NCBI GenBank assembly: GCA_039798265.1
Contig: JBDKGH010000103.1
Span: 1-64,000, forward strand
DNA: 64,000 nt
Direction: 5' to 3'
From: JBDKGH01 sp039798265
GTDB taxonomy: Bacteria; Bacteroidota; Bacteroidia; Flavobacteriales_D; Sanyastnellaceae
Below the pieces are notes generated by a model. It saw only the letters and a program-made list of their open reading frames with translations, did no database searches and was not told the DNA's origin. Below are positions 43,326 to 52,811 of the stretch, piece after piece; within the stretch, counting starts at the first letter, position 1, and every line of letters starts with the position of its first letter. A program made the position numbers and the translations under genes.

Positions 43326-43972
43326 GAATTGCGCATTTGCTTTTTTATTTTCTCCTTTTCAGAAGCGACTGATTTCAGTCGCTTTTGTATTTCTTGGGCA
43401 GGAAAATTCATGATTTCTCGCACCACTAATATTTCTCCTTTCTCCGTTGGGATTTGATTAGCGTATAAAATTTCATTGATGCGGCTCTGCCCCCAATCCA
43501 CTTTATACGATTTTCCCAACGCGTTTTTTACTTCTGGATAAAACTCTGCTTTTTCCACAGAGAAAGGAGGCAAGATCATGTGCGCTCCCACGAACTCATT
43601 CAGCAAATCTTCGTTTTGTGGTTCCACCAAGGCATAGAGCAGTTCTTGATCTAAAGCGCGGAGGAGCTCATTGGTTGGGGCCATAACGAGGTATTTACCT
43701 AGCGCCACTTCTTTTCCCCATTTGCTTCCGGCCACCATACTACCCCACAAGTTCAGGTTTTCTCCCGATTGCAAATAGATGAGTGCATTAGCAGTATTAT
43801 TCAAAACACCTTTACCCGCATTTTTTCGAGCCATCATATCGGCTTTTGCCATACCCGTTAGATTAGTATCAGCCTGAACCGTAGGCTCCTCACTCTTTTT
43901 TTCCTCTGGTTTGGCCTGAGGAGCGCAGGAAATGAGTAAAGCCGTGCATGCGAAGAATAAAAGTTGTTTCAT
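43322..43972 (-). CDS. Lipoprotein with a diverged fasciclin (FAS1)-like domain
   Basis: 216 residues, lipobox LISC (Cys16), then a Lys/Glu-rich linker. In the mature domain, LVMAPTNELLRAL and LVEPQNEDLLNEFVGAHMI follow the FAS1 pattern (F-A-P-T-N-x-A-F ... L-x-x-p-x-n-x-x-L-x-x-I-x-x-H-V). The second FAS1 strand pair after the His is weak, so the domain is diverged or only distantly related. FAS1 domains mediate adhesion. The C-terminal tail is rich in Lys/Glu. Assignment is tentative. Confidence 0.72.
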   Translation of the reverse strand: MKQLLFFACTALLISCAPQAKPEEKKSEEPTVQADTNLTGMAKADMMARKNAGKGVLNNTANALIYLQSGENLNLWGSMVAGSKWGKEVALGKYLVMAPTNELLRALDQELLYALVEPQNEDLLNEFVGAHMILPPFSVEKAEFYPEVKNALGKSYKVDWGQSRINEILYANQIPTEKGEILVVREIMNFPAQEIQKRLKSVASEKEKIKKQMRNS

Positions 43973-44214
43973 CTTTCAAAATTGTAGGGCGAAAATAGCG
44001 GTTAGCCCTGACATTCCTCAGTCTTTCAAAATTTCAACAAGTTTTCCTGATTTACCCTTGTTGACGAGAACCAAGATCTCTCACCTAAAAACCTATTTAT
44101 CAAAGGATTTACCCCGCCACCTCTATTTTTAACATTCCCCTTAAAAGGTTGAAAAAAGAGTTATTTTTCTCCGCCTATTTCCAATTTTGGCAGCGTTCGT
44201 TCCGTTCTGTGATG

Positions 44215-44222
44215 TACTTTTG
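44215..44222 (+). promoter_or_regulatory. Probable -7 box (TACTTTTG) for pckA
   Basis: Exact consensus, followed by CAC exactly as in the mdh promoter. TTTG lies 25 bases upstream, longer than the ideal spacing. The box is 40 bases before the ATG at 44263 and inside the longer reading frame, so it excludes the start at 44149. Confidence 0.55.
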
Positions 44223-44262
44223 CACAGCTCGATTCAATGAAAGTCGAACCAAAAAACAAACA

Positions 44263-45876
44263 ATGACTCATATCGGAAAGAGGCCCGAAGGGGCTAATTT
44301 GGACTATTTAGGTCTAAAAAATTTGGCCACCGTTTACTGGAACCTAACTCCAGCAGAATTGGTAGAAGAAACCCTCGCCTTAGGTCAGGGACAATTGACT
44401 AGCAGCGGAGCACTCGCTGTTGATACCGGAGAATTCACCGGTCGCTCTCCTAAAGATAAATTTATTGTAGCTGACGCAAAAACACAAGACAGTGTTTGGT
44501 GGAGCAACTTCAACATTCCATTTGATGGGCAAAAATTTGAAGCGCTTTTCAACCGTGTAGCAGCTTACCTCAAAGGACGCGAGCTTTATGTGCGTGATGC
44601 CTACGTATGCGCTGATCCTCGCTACCGCATGAACGTGCGTGTAGTTACAGAGTTCCCTTGGAGCAACATGTTTGCTTACAACATGTTCCTTCGTCCAAGT
44701 TCTGAAGAGCTCGAACACATTACTCCAGAGTGGCATGTAGTGTGTGCTCCAGGATTCATGGCTGAGCCAGAAATTGATGGAACACGTCAGCACAACTTTG
44801 CCATTATCGATTTTACAAAAAAGATTGCCTTAATCGGCGGTACAGGTTATACCGGTGAAATCAAAAAAGGGATTTTCACTGTATTGAACTACGTTTTACC
44901 TCACGAAAAGAACGTGCTTTCCATGCACTGTTCGGCGAACGTCGGTAAAGATGGTGATACAGCAGTATTCTTCGGACTTTCAGGCACCGGTAAAACAACC
45001 CTTTCTAGTGACCCCAATCGTCGATTGATTGGCGATGATGAGCACGGGTGGACAGACACTACTGTTTTCAACTTTGAAGGCGGTTGTTATGCCAAAACCA
45101 TTGATTTGACTCGTGAAAAAGAACCTCAAATTTTTGACGCGATCAAGTTCGGTGCAATCTTAGAAAATATCGGTTACGGTGAAGATGGAGTAACTCCCGA
45201 CTACACCAATAGTCACCGCACAGAAAATACCCGTGTAAGCTACCCGATTAACCATATTGATAACATTATGGAACCGAGCTTGGGTGGTATTCCGAAGAAT
45301 ATTTTCTTCCTTACCTGCGATGCATTCGGCGTTTTGCCTCCTATCAGCAAATTGAACAAAGGCCAAGCAATGTATCAGTTCATTAGCGGATATACCGCTA
45401 AAGTAGCCGGAACAGAAGCTGGTATTACAGAGCCTACTACAACGTTCTCTGCTTGTTTCGGAGCTCCATTCCTTCCTTTGCATCCAACCAAATATGCTGA
45501 AATGCTCGGTAAAAAAATCGACGAAAGCGGTGCTAAAGTTTGGTTGATCAATACTGGCTGGAGCGGCGGTGCTTATGGCACTGGCGAACGCATGAAGTTG
45601 AAGTATACACGTGCAATGATTACTGCTGCACTCGAAGGTAAATTAGACCAAGCTGAGTACATTACTCATGAAGTATTTGGTTTAGCTATTCCTACCTCTT
45701 GTGAAGATGTTCCATCTGACCTTTTGAATCCTCGTAATACTTGGGCTGATAAGTCAGCTTACGATGCAAAAGCGAACGAATTAGCCGAGAAGTTCGTGAA
45801 GAACTTCGAGAAATTTAAGGAATTCGCGAACGATGAAATTCTTGCTGCTTCACCAAAAGTGAGCGCAAAAGTGTAG
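44263..45876 (+). CDS. pckA: Phosphoenolpyruvate carboxykinase (ATP)
   Basis: Converts oxaloacetate and ATP to phosphoenolpyruvate and CO2, the entry step of gluconeogenesis; some anaerobes run it in reverse. 537 residues from 44263 (MTHIGKRPEGANLDYLG), the usual length; 38 upstream codons are rejected because they contain the promoter. Landmarks: FTGRSPKDKFIV (substrate loop), the P-loop GLSGTGKTTLS, the metal motif IGDDEHGW, and RENTRVSYP-type region (TENTRVSYPI here). ATP rather than GTP specificity follows from the family. Followed by a terminator. Confidence 0.97.
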   Translation: MTHIGKRPEGANLDYLGLKNLATVYWNLTPAELVEETLALGQGQLTSSGALAVDTGEFTGRSPKDKFIVADAKTQDSVWWSNFNIPFDGQKFEALFNRVAAYLKGRELYVRDAYVCADPRYRMNVRVVTEFPWSNMFAYNMFLRPSSEELEHITPEWHVVCAPGFMAEPEIDGTRQHNFAIIDFTKKIALIGGTGYTGEIKKGIFTVLNYVLPHEKNVLSMHCSANVGKDGDTAVFFGLSGTGKTTLSSDPNRRLIGDDEHGWTDTTVFNFEGGCYAKTIDLTREKEPQIFDAIKFGAILENIGYGEDGVTPDYTNSHRTENTRVSYPINHIDNIMEPSLGGIPKNIFFLTCDAFGVLPPISKLNKGQAMYQFISGYTAKVAGTEAGITEPTTTFSACFGAPFLPLHPTKYAEMLGKKIDESGAKVWLINTGWSGGAYGTGERMKLKYTRAMITAALEGKLDQAEYITHEVFGLAIPTSCEDVPSDLLNPRNTWADKSAYDAKANELAEKFVKNFEKFKEFANDEILAASPKVSAKV

Positions 45877-45898
45877 TCATTTTTCGATAATTTATTCT

Positions 45899-45940
45899 GA
45901 AAGGCCTTCTAGCACTCGCTTGAAGGCCTTTCCGTTTTTT
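45899..45940 (+). terminator. Terminator of pckA
   Basis: GAAAGGCCTTC (45899-45909) pairs perfectly with GAAGGCCTTTC (45922-45932), followed by CGTTTTTT. Confidence 0.88.
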
Positions 45941-46004
45941 GGAATCGTTGTTAGTATTTCGCTATGAATACGTTAGTGTAATGTGAACACCTTTTCCGAT
46001 CTTT

Positions 46005-46460
46005 GTGCCGCCTAAACACACCAAATTGACGTTGAACTTCCAATCCAACACGACCAAACTATGGGATCTCCCCACCGCTCGCATTCATTTGCGCGAGGAT
46101 GGCATCGTTGTGTATGAGATGAAAGAAGGAACCGTTCAAACGATCAAAGACTATCAAGAGATCGTTTTAACACTCATTCGAATCATTGGAACTAAAAAGC
46201 GACCAATGCTCACGATAGTCTCCAAAGGCGCCCAAGTGAAACCAGATGCAATGGCGTATTCTCGAAAAGTAGAATACCTCATTCCTATCAATGCTATAGG
46301 TTTGGTAGTTCCAGGCCGCATGGAGTATGTGTTAGCCAAGGCTTATCAAGTCGTTCAAAAAACACACTTGGAACATAAAGTATTTTTCCACCAAGACGAA
46401 GCTATCGAATGGCTCAGTCAATACGTTCCGGAGGAAACTCAAATTCCTGTCGAGTTCTAA
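46005..46460 (+). CDS. STAS/SpoIIAA-like protein (DUF7793 type)
   Basis: 151 residues with GTG as the only early start; the first 15-20 residues could be non-coding and an internal TTG is an alternative. The layout is one alpha/beta domain: ARIHLREDGIVVYEM strand pair, a helix EIVLTLIRIIG, PMLTIVSKG strand, and the C-terminal helix DEAIEWLSQYV that is typical of SEC14/STAS-like modules. Cytoplasmic; function unknown. It is the first gene before rsmE, 24 bases upstream. The assignment to the STAS superfamily is tentative. Confidence 0.72.
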   Translation: MPPKHTKLTLNFQSNTTKLWDLPTARIHLREDGIVVYEMKEGTVQTIKDYQEIVLTLIRIIGTKKRPMLTIVSKGAQVKPDAMAYSRKVEYLIPINAIGLVVPGRMEYVLAKAYQVVQKTHLEHKVFFHQDEAIEWLSQYVPEETQIPVEF

Positions 46461-46484
46461 TTTCGCACCTTATCTTCGGGCGCG

Positions 46485-47183
46485 ATGAATCTATTCTATC
46501 ATCCTGACGCTGCTGCTGGTTCGACCATTCCTTTGGATATGGACGAAAGCAAACACCTACGTGCCTTTCGATTGGCCGAAGGTGAAATGGTAAAGCTGAC
46601 CAATGGAAAAGGGCTTTGCCTTCACTGTACCGTTGAATGGCAAAACAAACAAGCCATATTAACGGCCATCAGAAGTGAAGAGATCACCAAAGATGCTCCT
46701 TCATTATCCATAGCTATAGCCCCCACAAAAAATAATGATCGCCTAGAATGGTTGGTTGAAAAAGCTATTGAACTCGGTATCCAACAAATCATACTCATCG
46801 AAGGAGACCATTCTGAACGCGCATTTGTAAAACAGGATCGACTGCATCGCTTAGCCGTGGCTGCTTTAAAACAAAGTCAACGCTTTTGGCTACCCGAAAT
46901 TTCCGAGATCTTATCTTTTGATCAATTGGTCCACTCTGCACAAGCCGAACAAAAGTTCATTGCTCACTGCGCGGAAGATTCGGATAAAAAACGCTTAAAA
47001 CATATTTGCCAAGCCGGAAAAAACACGCTGATCTGCATTGGGCCGGAAGGTGATTTTTCCGCACGCGAAATTGCCCTTGCAAAATCGGCAGGCTTTCAAT
47101 CGGTGAGTCTTGGTGAAGCCCGTTTACGCACGGAAACCGCTGGGCTTTTTGCTGTTTCTACCTTTCAACTCATCAATCAATAA
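46485..47183 (+). CDS. rsmE: 16S rRNA (uracil-1498-N3)-methyltransferase
   Basis: SPOUT-class enzyme that methylates N3 of U1498 in the decoding-site region of 16S rRNA. 232 residues: an N-terminal PUA-like beta domain (about 1-70) and a C-terminal knotted SAM-binding domain with IAPTKNNDRLEWLVEKAIELG (split here as KNNDRLEWLVEKA), LICIGPEGDFSAREI and SLGEARLRTETA. These three blocks identify RsmE. A TATCTTCG box six bases before the ATG may give a second, near-leaderless promoter inside the operon. Confidence 0.95.
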   Translation: MNLFYHPDAAAGSTIPLDMDESKHLRAFRLAEGEMVKLTNGKGLCLHCTVEWQNKQAILTAIRSEEITKDAPSLSIAIAPTKNNDRLEWLVEKAIELGIQQIILIEGDHSERAFVKQDRLHRLAVAALKQSQRFWLPEISEILSFDQLVHSAQAEQKFIAHCAEDSDKKRLKHICQAGKNTLICIGPEGDFSAREIALAKSAGFQSVSLGEARLRTETAGLFAVSTFQLINQ

Positions 47184-47184
47184 G

Positions 47185-47532
47185 ATGAAGAAAAAACTAA
47201 TTATCATTCTCCTTTTCTTCACAGCAATTGTTGCTTCGGCTGTTTTTACCAATCCCTCGAAGAAGGACTTTCAAGAAAAAATGGAAGCCCGCATGAAGGA
47301 AGAATATGCCGAAGAAATATCGAGTCCTGTATTCAAAGATATCGCCGCACTTGGGTTATCCTTTGTATCCAAAGTCATCGTTGACGATTGTCAGCGTGAC
47401 GAATATTATGTCTGTTCTATTTATACTGTAGAACTTCCTATTGGCACTTACCAATACCTTGGCGTGTTTGGTACTTTCATTCCGCTCCAAGAAAAAGATC
47501 CTATTAAAGACATTTCAACTGGTACTCCATGA
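47185..47532 (+). CDS. Small DUF4359-like secreted or membrane-anchored protein
   Basis: 115 residues from the ATG at 47185, one base after the rsmE stop. One N-terminal hydrophobic segment (4-20) is followed by FTNPSKKDFQEKMEARMKEEY, a pattern seen in DUF4359. The remainder holds two Cys (DDCQRDEYYVC) that could pair, and GTYQYLGVFGTFIPL at the end. Function unknown. The stop overlaps the GH20 start by four bases (ATGA). Confidence 0.78.
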   Translation: MKKKLIIILLFFTAIVASAVFTNPSKKDFQEKMEARMKEEYAEEISSPVFKDIAALGLSFVSKVIVDDCQRDEYYVCSIYTVELPIGTYQYLGVFGTFIPLQEKDPIKDISTGTP

Positions 47533-49826
47533 GATTTACTTTTTTCCTTGTTTGCTTTTTCGCAAGCCTATTTGCTGTTGCTCAACAAAGTCCGTATGCT
47601 TTTATCCCCTATCCACAAAAAGTCAATGTGCGCAATGAACATTTTGAGCTGAATGCACAGGTAAAAATTCATTCCTCTGATGCTTGTATACAAGAAGCAC
47701 AATACTTCATTGATTTCCTCAACGCGGCTACCCATCAATCATTCCAACTCAGCGAAGAAGCGATTGACCCTACGAAGCCTTTCATTTTTTTCTCTAGCAC
47801 CGAATATGAGGATGCACAAAAAAAGACGGAGAAAATCGATTTAGTGCTCCAGCAATCACTCAAAAAAGAAGAGGGCTATCAACTCACCATTGACCCTCGA
47901 GCTATCATTATCCAAAGTCAAACAAACGCAGGAATATTTTACGGTATTCAAACGCTCATTCAAACATTACCTGCTTCGTGTTACAGCGGTGAAATGCGAT
48001 TACCCTATTCTATTGTCAGCATGAACATCACCGATCAACCGCGTTTCGAACACCGAGGAATGTTGCTCGATTGCTGCAGACATTTTATGACTGTAGATTT
48101 TGTGAAACGGTACATTGACATCCTTGCTTCTTATAAAATGAATGTTTTTCATTGGCACCTCACCGAAGATCAAGGTTGGAGAATAGAGATTAAAAAATAT
48201 CCTTTGCTCACTGAAGTTGGTAGTAAACGTATAGAAGAAAATGGAAGTATCCATGAAGGCTTTTATACCCAAGAGCAAATCAAGGAGGTAGTTGCTTATG
48301 CGGCTGCGCGGCACATCACTATCATTCCCGAAATTGAAATGCCTGGGCATAGCTCCGCCGCTATCGCGGCCTATCCCTTTTTGAGTTGCACGCAAGAAAA
48401 AATACCCGTAGAAAACGAATGGGGTGTATTTAAAGATATTTATTGCGCAGGCAACGATAGCACCTTCAAATTTCTAGAAAACGTATTGGATGAAGTGTGC
48501 GCGCTTTTCCCTGGAAAATACATTCACATTGGTGGAGATGAGGCACCTAAGTTTAGATGGGAGCATTGTGATAAATGCCAACAGCGCATTCGTACGATGG
48601 GATTAAAAAATGAAGCTGAACTCCAAACCTACTTCATCGAACGCATGGCCCAATATCTTGCTTCGAAAGGAAAAAAAATAGTCGGTTGGGATGAAATTAT
48701 GGAAGGCGGTATTCCAGGAGATGCGATGATACAAAGTTGGAGAGGCATGGAACACGGCATTCACGCTGCAGAAAAGAAACACCGTGTAGTCATGTCACCT
48801 ACCTCACACTGTTACTTCGATTATGGACTCGAAAGTACGGACATGCGCGAAGTGTATTCGTTCAATCCTGCTGAAGGCATAACGGATGCCACTCAGCTCG
48901 GCTACATCGTGGGCGGCGAGTGTAATATGTGGACCGAGCATGCCCCTCAGTTTTTGATTGATCAAAAAATGTTTCCTCGACTCCTCGCTTTTACAGAAGC
49001 ACTATGGACTGCCGATCCTCATCGCGATTATGCTGTTTTTTCACAGCGATTTGATCAACATTTACCCCTACTCGAAGGAAAAAAAATAGAATATGGCTTG
49101 CCTGCTATCCCTATTGCATTTGCCGATAGTATTGGAAAAAATAACCTTACCCTAGCCATTCTTCCACAATACAACAACATTACGTTTAAGTATTCCATCA
49201 ATCCGCTTATTCACTCCAAAATAAGGCCCTTCGAAACGTATGAAGCACCCCTTCAATTGCAGCCGGGAAATGACTACCACATCATCGTGTCGCCCTATTA
49301 CCGCGGTAAAGCCATCGCTCAAACGTTTGACTATTCTGCTCAGGTGCATGCTGGGGTGTTTGGAAAAATAGAACTCGGTTTTATTCCGAGTCCTTATTAT
49401 CCCGGAGAAAGTAGTGCTGCATTGATAGATGGTCGTATAGGAACCAATGACTTTAGAGATGGAGCTTGGCAAGCTGTTTCCGGACAAAACATGGAAGTGG
49501 TTATCGACCTTCAATCGGAACAAAAAGTAAGTGCGCTTTCCACCCATTTCTTCCATTATGCCAATGCCTGGATCTTCCGACCTATGCAAGTAGCCTTTTA
49601 TATTTCTAGCGATAAGATCAACTGGAAACTTGTGGATGAAATTGAGCCGCTTATTCGCGAGGATGATAAGCGTATTGCCTCCACTCTATTCTATTCGGGG
49701 CCGATTAACAAAAGCTGTCGGTATATAAAAATGGTCGCATTCAATAATGGACCATGCCCAGCTTGGCATGATGCGCCCGGCGAACCGAGTTGGCTCTTCT
49801 GTGATGAGATTATTATTCATCCATAA
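47529..49826 (+). CDS. GH20 beta-N-acetylhexosaminidase, secreted
   Basis: 765 residues. Sec signal 1-18 (ending FAVAQ). A small GH20b domain (about 25-150) precedes the catalytic TIM barrel (about 150-510), with HRGMLLDCCRHFM, YKMNVFHWHLTEDQGWRIEIKKYP and HIGGDEAPKF, in which Asp337 and Glu338 are the substrate-assisted catalytic pair. The C-terminal part (about 540-765) ends in a F5/8-type carbohydrate-binding domain (GRIGTNDFRDGAWQ and CRYIKMVA). It releases terminal GlcNAc or GalNAc from glycans or chitin oligomers in the periplasm. No T9SS sorting domain. Probably complements the GH3 enzyme at the start of the window. Confidence 0.95.
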   Translation: MRFTFFLVCFFASLFAVAQQSPYAFIPYPQKVNVRNEHFELNAQVKIHSSDACIQEAQYFIDFLNAATHQSFQLSEEAIDPTKPFIFFSSTEYEDAQKKTEKIDLVLQQSLKKEEGYQLTIDPRAIIIQSQTNAGIFYGIQTLIQTLPASCYSGEMRLPYSIVSMNITDQPRFEHRGMLLDCCRHFMTVDFVKRYIDILASYKMNVFHWHLTEDQGWRIEIKKYPLLTEVGSKRIEENGSIHEGFYTQEQIKEVVAYAAARHITIIPEIEMPGHSSAAIAAYPFLSCTQEKIPVENEWGVFKDIYCAGNDSTFKFLENVLDEVCALFPGKYIHIGGDEAPKFRWEHCDKCQQRIRTMGLKNEAELQTYFIERMAQYLASKGKKIVGWDEIMEGGIPGDAMIQSWRGMEHGIHAAEKKHRVVMSPTSHCYFDYGLESTDMREVYSFNPAEGITDATQLGYIVGGECNMWTEHAPQFLIDQKMFPRLLAFTEALWTADPHRDYAVFSQRFDQHLPLLEGKKIEYGLPAIPIAFADSIGKNNLTLAILPQYNNITFKYSINPLIHSKIRPFETYEAPLQLQPGNDYHIIVSPYYRGKAIAQTFDYSAQVHAGVFGKIELGFIPSPYYPGESSAALIDGRIGTNDFRDGAWQAVSGQNMEVVIDLQSEQKVSALSTHFFHYANAWIFRPMQVAFYISSDKINWKLVDEIEPLIREDDKRIASTLFYSGPINKSCRYIKMVAFNNGPCPAWHDAPGEPSWLFCDEIIIHP

Positions 49827-49833
49827 AAAAAAA

Positions 49834-49861
49834 GGGGTGTATGCACATACACCCCTTTTTT
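49834..49861 (+). terminator. Terminator of the GH20 operon
   Basis: GGGGTGTATG pairs perfectly with CATACACCCC, with A9 before and T6 after. Confidence 0.88.
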
Positions 49862-49885
49862 AATTTATAATTTAGGAACGAATGT

Positions 49886-52741
49886 CTATTTGATCTTGCC
49901 TATTTGCTGATCACCTTTTGCATTGGCGTCTTGAATCATTTTGTCGCCTTTTGCTTCCGCATCCTTCACCAATTGATCTGCTTTTTTATCCGCCTCAGCC
50001 ACGGCCTTTTTGTATTTATCATCTGCTTCTTTTCTAATCTTATCCGCAGCCGCTTTCTTAGCGACCTTTTCTAATGGATTCTTAGCAGAGTCCTCTGTTT
50101 GTTTGGCCAATTTGTAGGCTTCATCTTTCGCTTTTTGCGCTAGCGTGCGGGCTTCCGCTTTTGCTTTTTCTGCTTGCTTCTTGGCTTCATTTACCAAACG
50201 TTCCTTTTCAGCGATGGCTTTTTCTAAGGCTTCATTTTTCAAATTCGTTGCCTGTTCTTTTACTTCTTCTTTTACGGCTTCTATCGCTTGTTCTTTTAAG
50301 CTGTTCACCGCATCGTCACCAAATGCTTTACTGGTAACGCCTACCTGAGGATCAGTCACCGTGCCGGTAATACGCGCAATCACATTTACTTTTTTACCAA
50401 CGCTTAAGTTCACTCCCGTCTTTTTATTCAATTGACCGATAAATGAACTCGCTTGATTCACCACCGAACTTGGAAACTTCTCAAATGGCACATCCATTTC
50501 TACATTATAGTCGATCTTTTGATCAAGTGTGGTGTAGCCCGATACTTTGGCCGGCATGCCATCGATGTTCACCGTAAACGGATCTACGTTTACCGCTCCG
50601 TCTTTAATCTTGAATGACACATTGATGTTACTCAAGGTCTGAGGCTGCTTTAATTTATCGAGGTTAATCTTATCCGCCAATTTCACCAATGGAGCAAAAT
50701 CTTTGATCACAACACTTTTCGTTGAAAGACTTCCAAATCCATTCACGGTTTGATTTATCGGAGTCATGTCCTTGGCGAGGTCGCACTTCATGTTCAATTT
50801 GGTCGAAAAACGTCCATTACAAGCCTTCGCGACAGGCGCCATTTTTTCGATGGTCACAAATTCTTTCGCCGCTTTATTGATATCCATTTCTTTGATATCA
50901 AACAAGAAATCCATTTTTGGTTTTTCGATATTGCGAGCATCGTAATTACCCGTGGTAACCACCGTGCCTTCGAGCACATTCATAGAAAGATTCTTTAATG
51001 ATGCAATGCGATCTTTCAATCCGATACCACCCACCACATTGGTCAACTCGGTAGTACCATAAATCATTTTTCCAAAATTGGCCATCAATGAAAAATCTAC
51101 ATTACCTGGCAACTCAATAGCAGACATGGCCGTATCTGAAGCTGGCGCATTGGTGGTTTCAGCTGTTTCAGTTTCTTCTTCTGTCATAAATTCATTCAAA
51201 TCCATCAACCTTGAAGACACACTAAATGAACCCGTGAGCAATGAATCTTGAAGGGCGTAGGCCAAATAATCGGTTATTTTACCTGCTGCTTGAATATCGC
51301 TCTTACCAATTTGTGCATCGAATTTGGTCAAATCCAAGAAAGCAGGAGTAAAACCTAAATTCATCTCGTGCACTTGAACATCATAAGGCAAGGAATCTGA
51401 CTTGAAGAGTACATTTTTCACATTCAAATTACCATTGGCTTCAAACTCCTCATATCGCCCAGCATCTACGCTGCTTTTCTTACCTTTTAACTTAATATCC
51501 GCATCGATTTGGCCGTGTACTTCATCTCCTTTTTCTATAGGAATGAACTCTTTCACATTATCGAGATTCACTTTTGCCTTGCACATAAAGTCGATGGCAG
51601 GATCACTCTCTGGTGTCCTTACATGAAGCGTCATATCAACAGGATTTCCAGCCATTTCTAAGTGGAATCGATCCACATCAATGGTGGTTTTATCCATCAC
51701 GTTCATATCCGCTTTGATGGCCGCTTTTACTTGGATATTATCTACACTTTTCGGCAGATCAGGATACTTGAATCGTCCGTTTTCAACCAAAATATTCAAG
51801 CCTATTCCAGGCATACTGGTTTCATTATACGTTCCACGCACATAGCCATCGAGTCCCATTTTCCCTGTAGCATCCACACCTGAAATATCCTTAGCGAACT
51901 CAGCCGGAACCATCGATAACAGTTGACGGAAATCGGTTTTAGTGGCACCCCAAGTAATATCCATGTCAATGTTTTCTTCAGGCATGCTCACCCAGCCATC
52001 AGCCTTTAATTCTAGTTCATTGAGCTTAAGAACATTTTCTTTGAAGGTGAACTTCATGTTCTTCATATCCATTTCTAAGTCGGCTGTTAAATCTGTCTTG
52101 GCCTTGTTGGAATAAGTGATTCCATCAAACCAAAAAGTTCCTTCTGTCGCTGTCGTTTTTGTTGACAGAACAAAAAGATCATCCGTAAAATCTCCTGTAC
52201 CACTATGATTCAAATCTTTGAAGCGCATTACCATAGGCATGCTTTTATCGTCATAGTTGAGGTAACTGTCCTTGATGTAGTATTCTTTCAACGACATTTT
52301 AAATGGGCTTGCAGAATCTGCAGGGGCTTCTTCTGTAGCAGAGCTATCCGGCTTTGCGATATCGTAGTTAGCGGTACCGTCTGCCAATATGCGCACATCG
52401 AAAGCGGCGTTTTCTATTCCTATTTTACGAATAACAACCTCGTCGCCAAATAAACTGCTGATATCAATAACCGTTTCAAGGCTTCCGATTTTAGCTAATT
52501 CAATACTATCAAAAGGGGCAATGTTTTTTACCGAAATATTTTCGATCGAAACACGAAGATTCGGGAAATTTCGAATCAACGATAGATCAACATCTTCAAA
52601 ATTGACAATCGCATTGAGGTTTTCGTTGGCTGCAGTCTTTACTGCTTCTTTGATTTTTCCGACGAAGAAAAACGGTAAGATGAGCAATAGAAGGAAAATA
52701 GCGAGAAGCGATAAACCAGTGTACTTGAGAATTTTTTTCAT
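49886..52741 (-). CDS. AsmA-family protein with a long charged coiled-coil tail
   Basis: 951 residues from the ATG at 52741 (MKKILKYTGLSLL). An N-terminal signal anchor (5-25) is followed by the AsmA-N domain (FEDVDLSLIRNFPNLRVSIENISV). The centre is a long beta-rich groove of the type now linked to bridge-like lipid transfer between inner and outer membrane. From about residue 810 the final 140 residues are an Ala/Lys/Glu-rich heptad-like coil (VKEEVKEQATNLK to KGDQQIGKIK), broken only by a short NPLEKV. Usual AsmA proteins end without such a tail. The tail could span the peptidoglycan or hold a partner. The gene is transcribed alone. Confidence 0.9.
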   Translation of the reverse strand: MKKILKYTGLSLLAIFLLLLILPFFFVGKIKEAVKTAANENLNAIVNFEDVDLSLIRNFPNLRVSIENISVKNIAPFDSIELAKIGSLETVIDISSLFGDEVVIRKIGIENAAFDVRILADGTANYDIAKPDSSATEEAPADSASPFKMSLKEYYIKDSYLNYDDKSMPMVMRFKDLNHSGTGDFTDDLFVLSTKTTATEGTFWFDGITYSNKAKTDLTADLEMDMKNMKFTFKENVLKLNELELKADGWVSMPEENIDMDITWGATKTDFRQLLSMVPAEFAKDISGVDATGKMGLDGYVRGTYNETSMPGIGLNILVENGRFKYPDLPKSVDNIQVKAAIKADMNVMDKTTIDVDRFHLEMAGNPVDMTLHVRTPESDPAIDFMCKAKVNLDNVKEFIPIEKGDEVHGQIDADIKLKGKKSSVDAGRYEEFEANGNLNVKNVLFKSDSLPYDVQVHEMNLGFTPAFLDLTKFDAQIGKSDIQAAGKITDYLAYALQDSLLTGSFSVSSRLMDLNEFMTEEETETAETTNAPASDTAMSAIELPGNVDFSLMANFGKMIYGTTELTNVVGGIGLKDRIASLKNLSMNVLEGTVVTTGNYDARNIEKPKMDFLFDIKEMDINKAAKEFVTIEKMAPVAKACNGRFSTKLNMKCDLAKDMTPINQTVNGFGSLSTKSVVIKDFAPLVKLADKINLDKLKQPQTLSNINVSFKIKDGAVNVDPFTVNIDGMPAKVSGYTTLDQKIDYNVEMDVPFEKFPSSVVNQASSFIGQLNKKTGVNLSVGKKVNVIARITGTVTDPQVGVTSKAFGDDAVNSLKEQAIEAVKEEVKEQATNLKNEALEKAIAEKERLVNEAKKQAEKAKAEARTLAQKAKDEAYKLAKQTEDSAKNPLEKVAKKAAADKIRKEADDKYKKAVAEADKKADQLVKDAEAKGDKMIQDANAKGDQQIGKIK

Positions 52742-52811
52742 GGTATTATTCAGAGTCGTGAGGTGCAAAAATCGTGGATTAACGGGGTTGAAAAACTATT
52801 TTATCATTATT

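Noticed and set aside
44149..44262. Upstream start of pckA at 44149
   Set aside because: The extra 38 codons contain a TACTTTTG promoter box and do not look like the PckA N-terminus.
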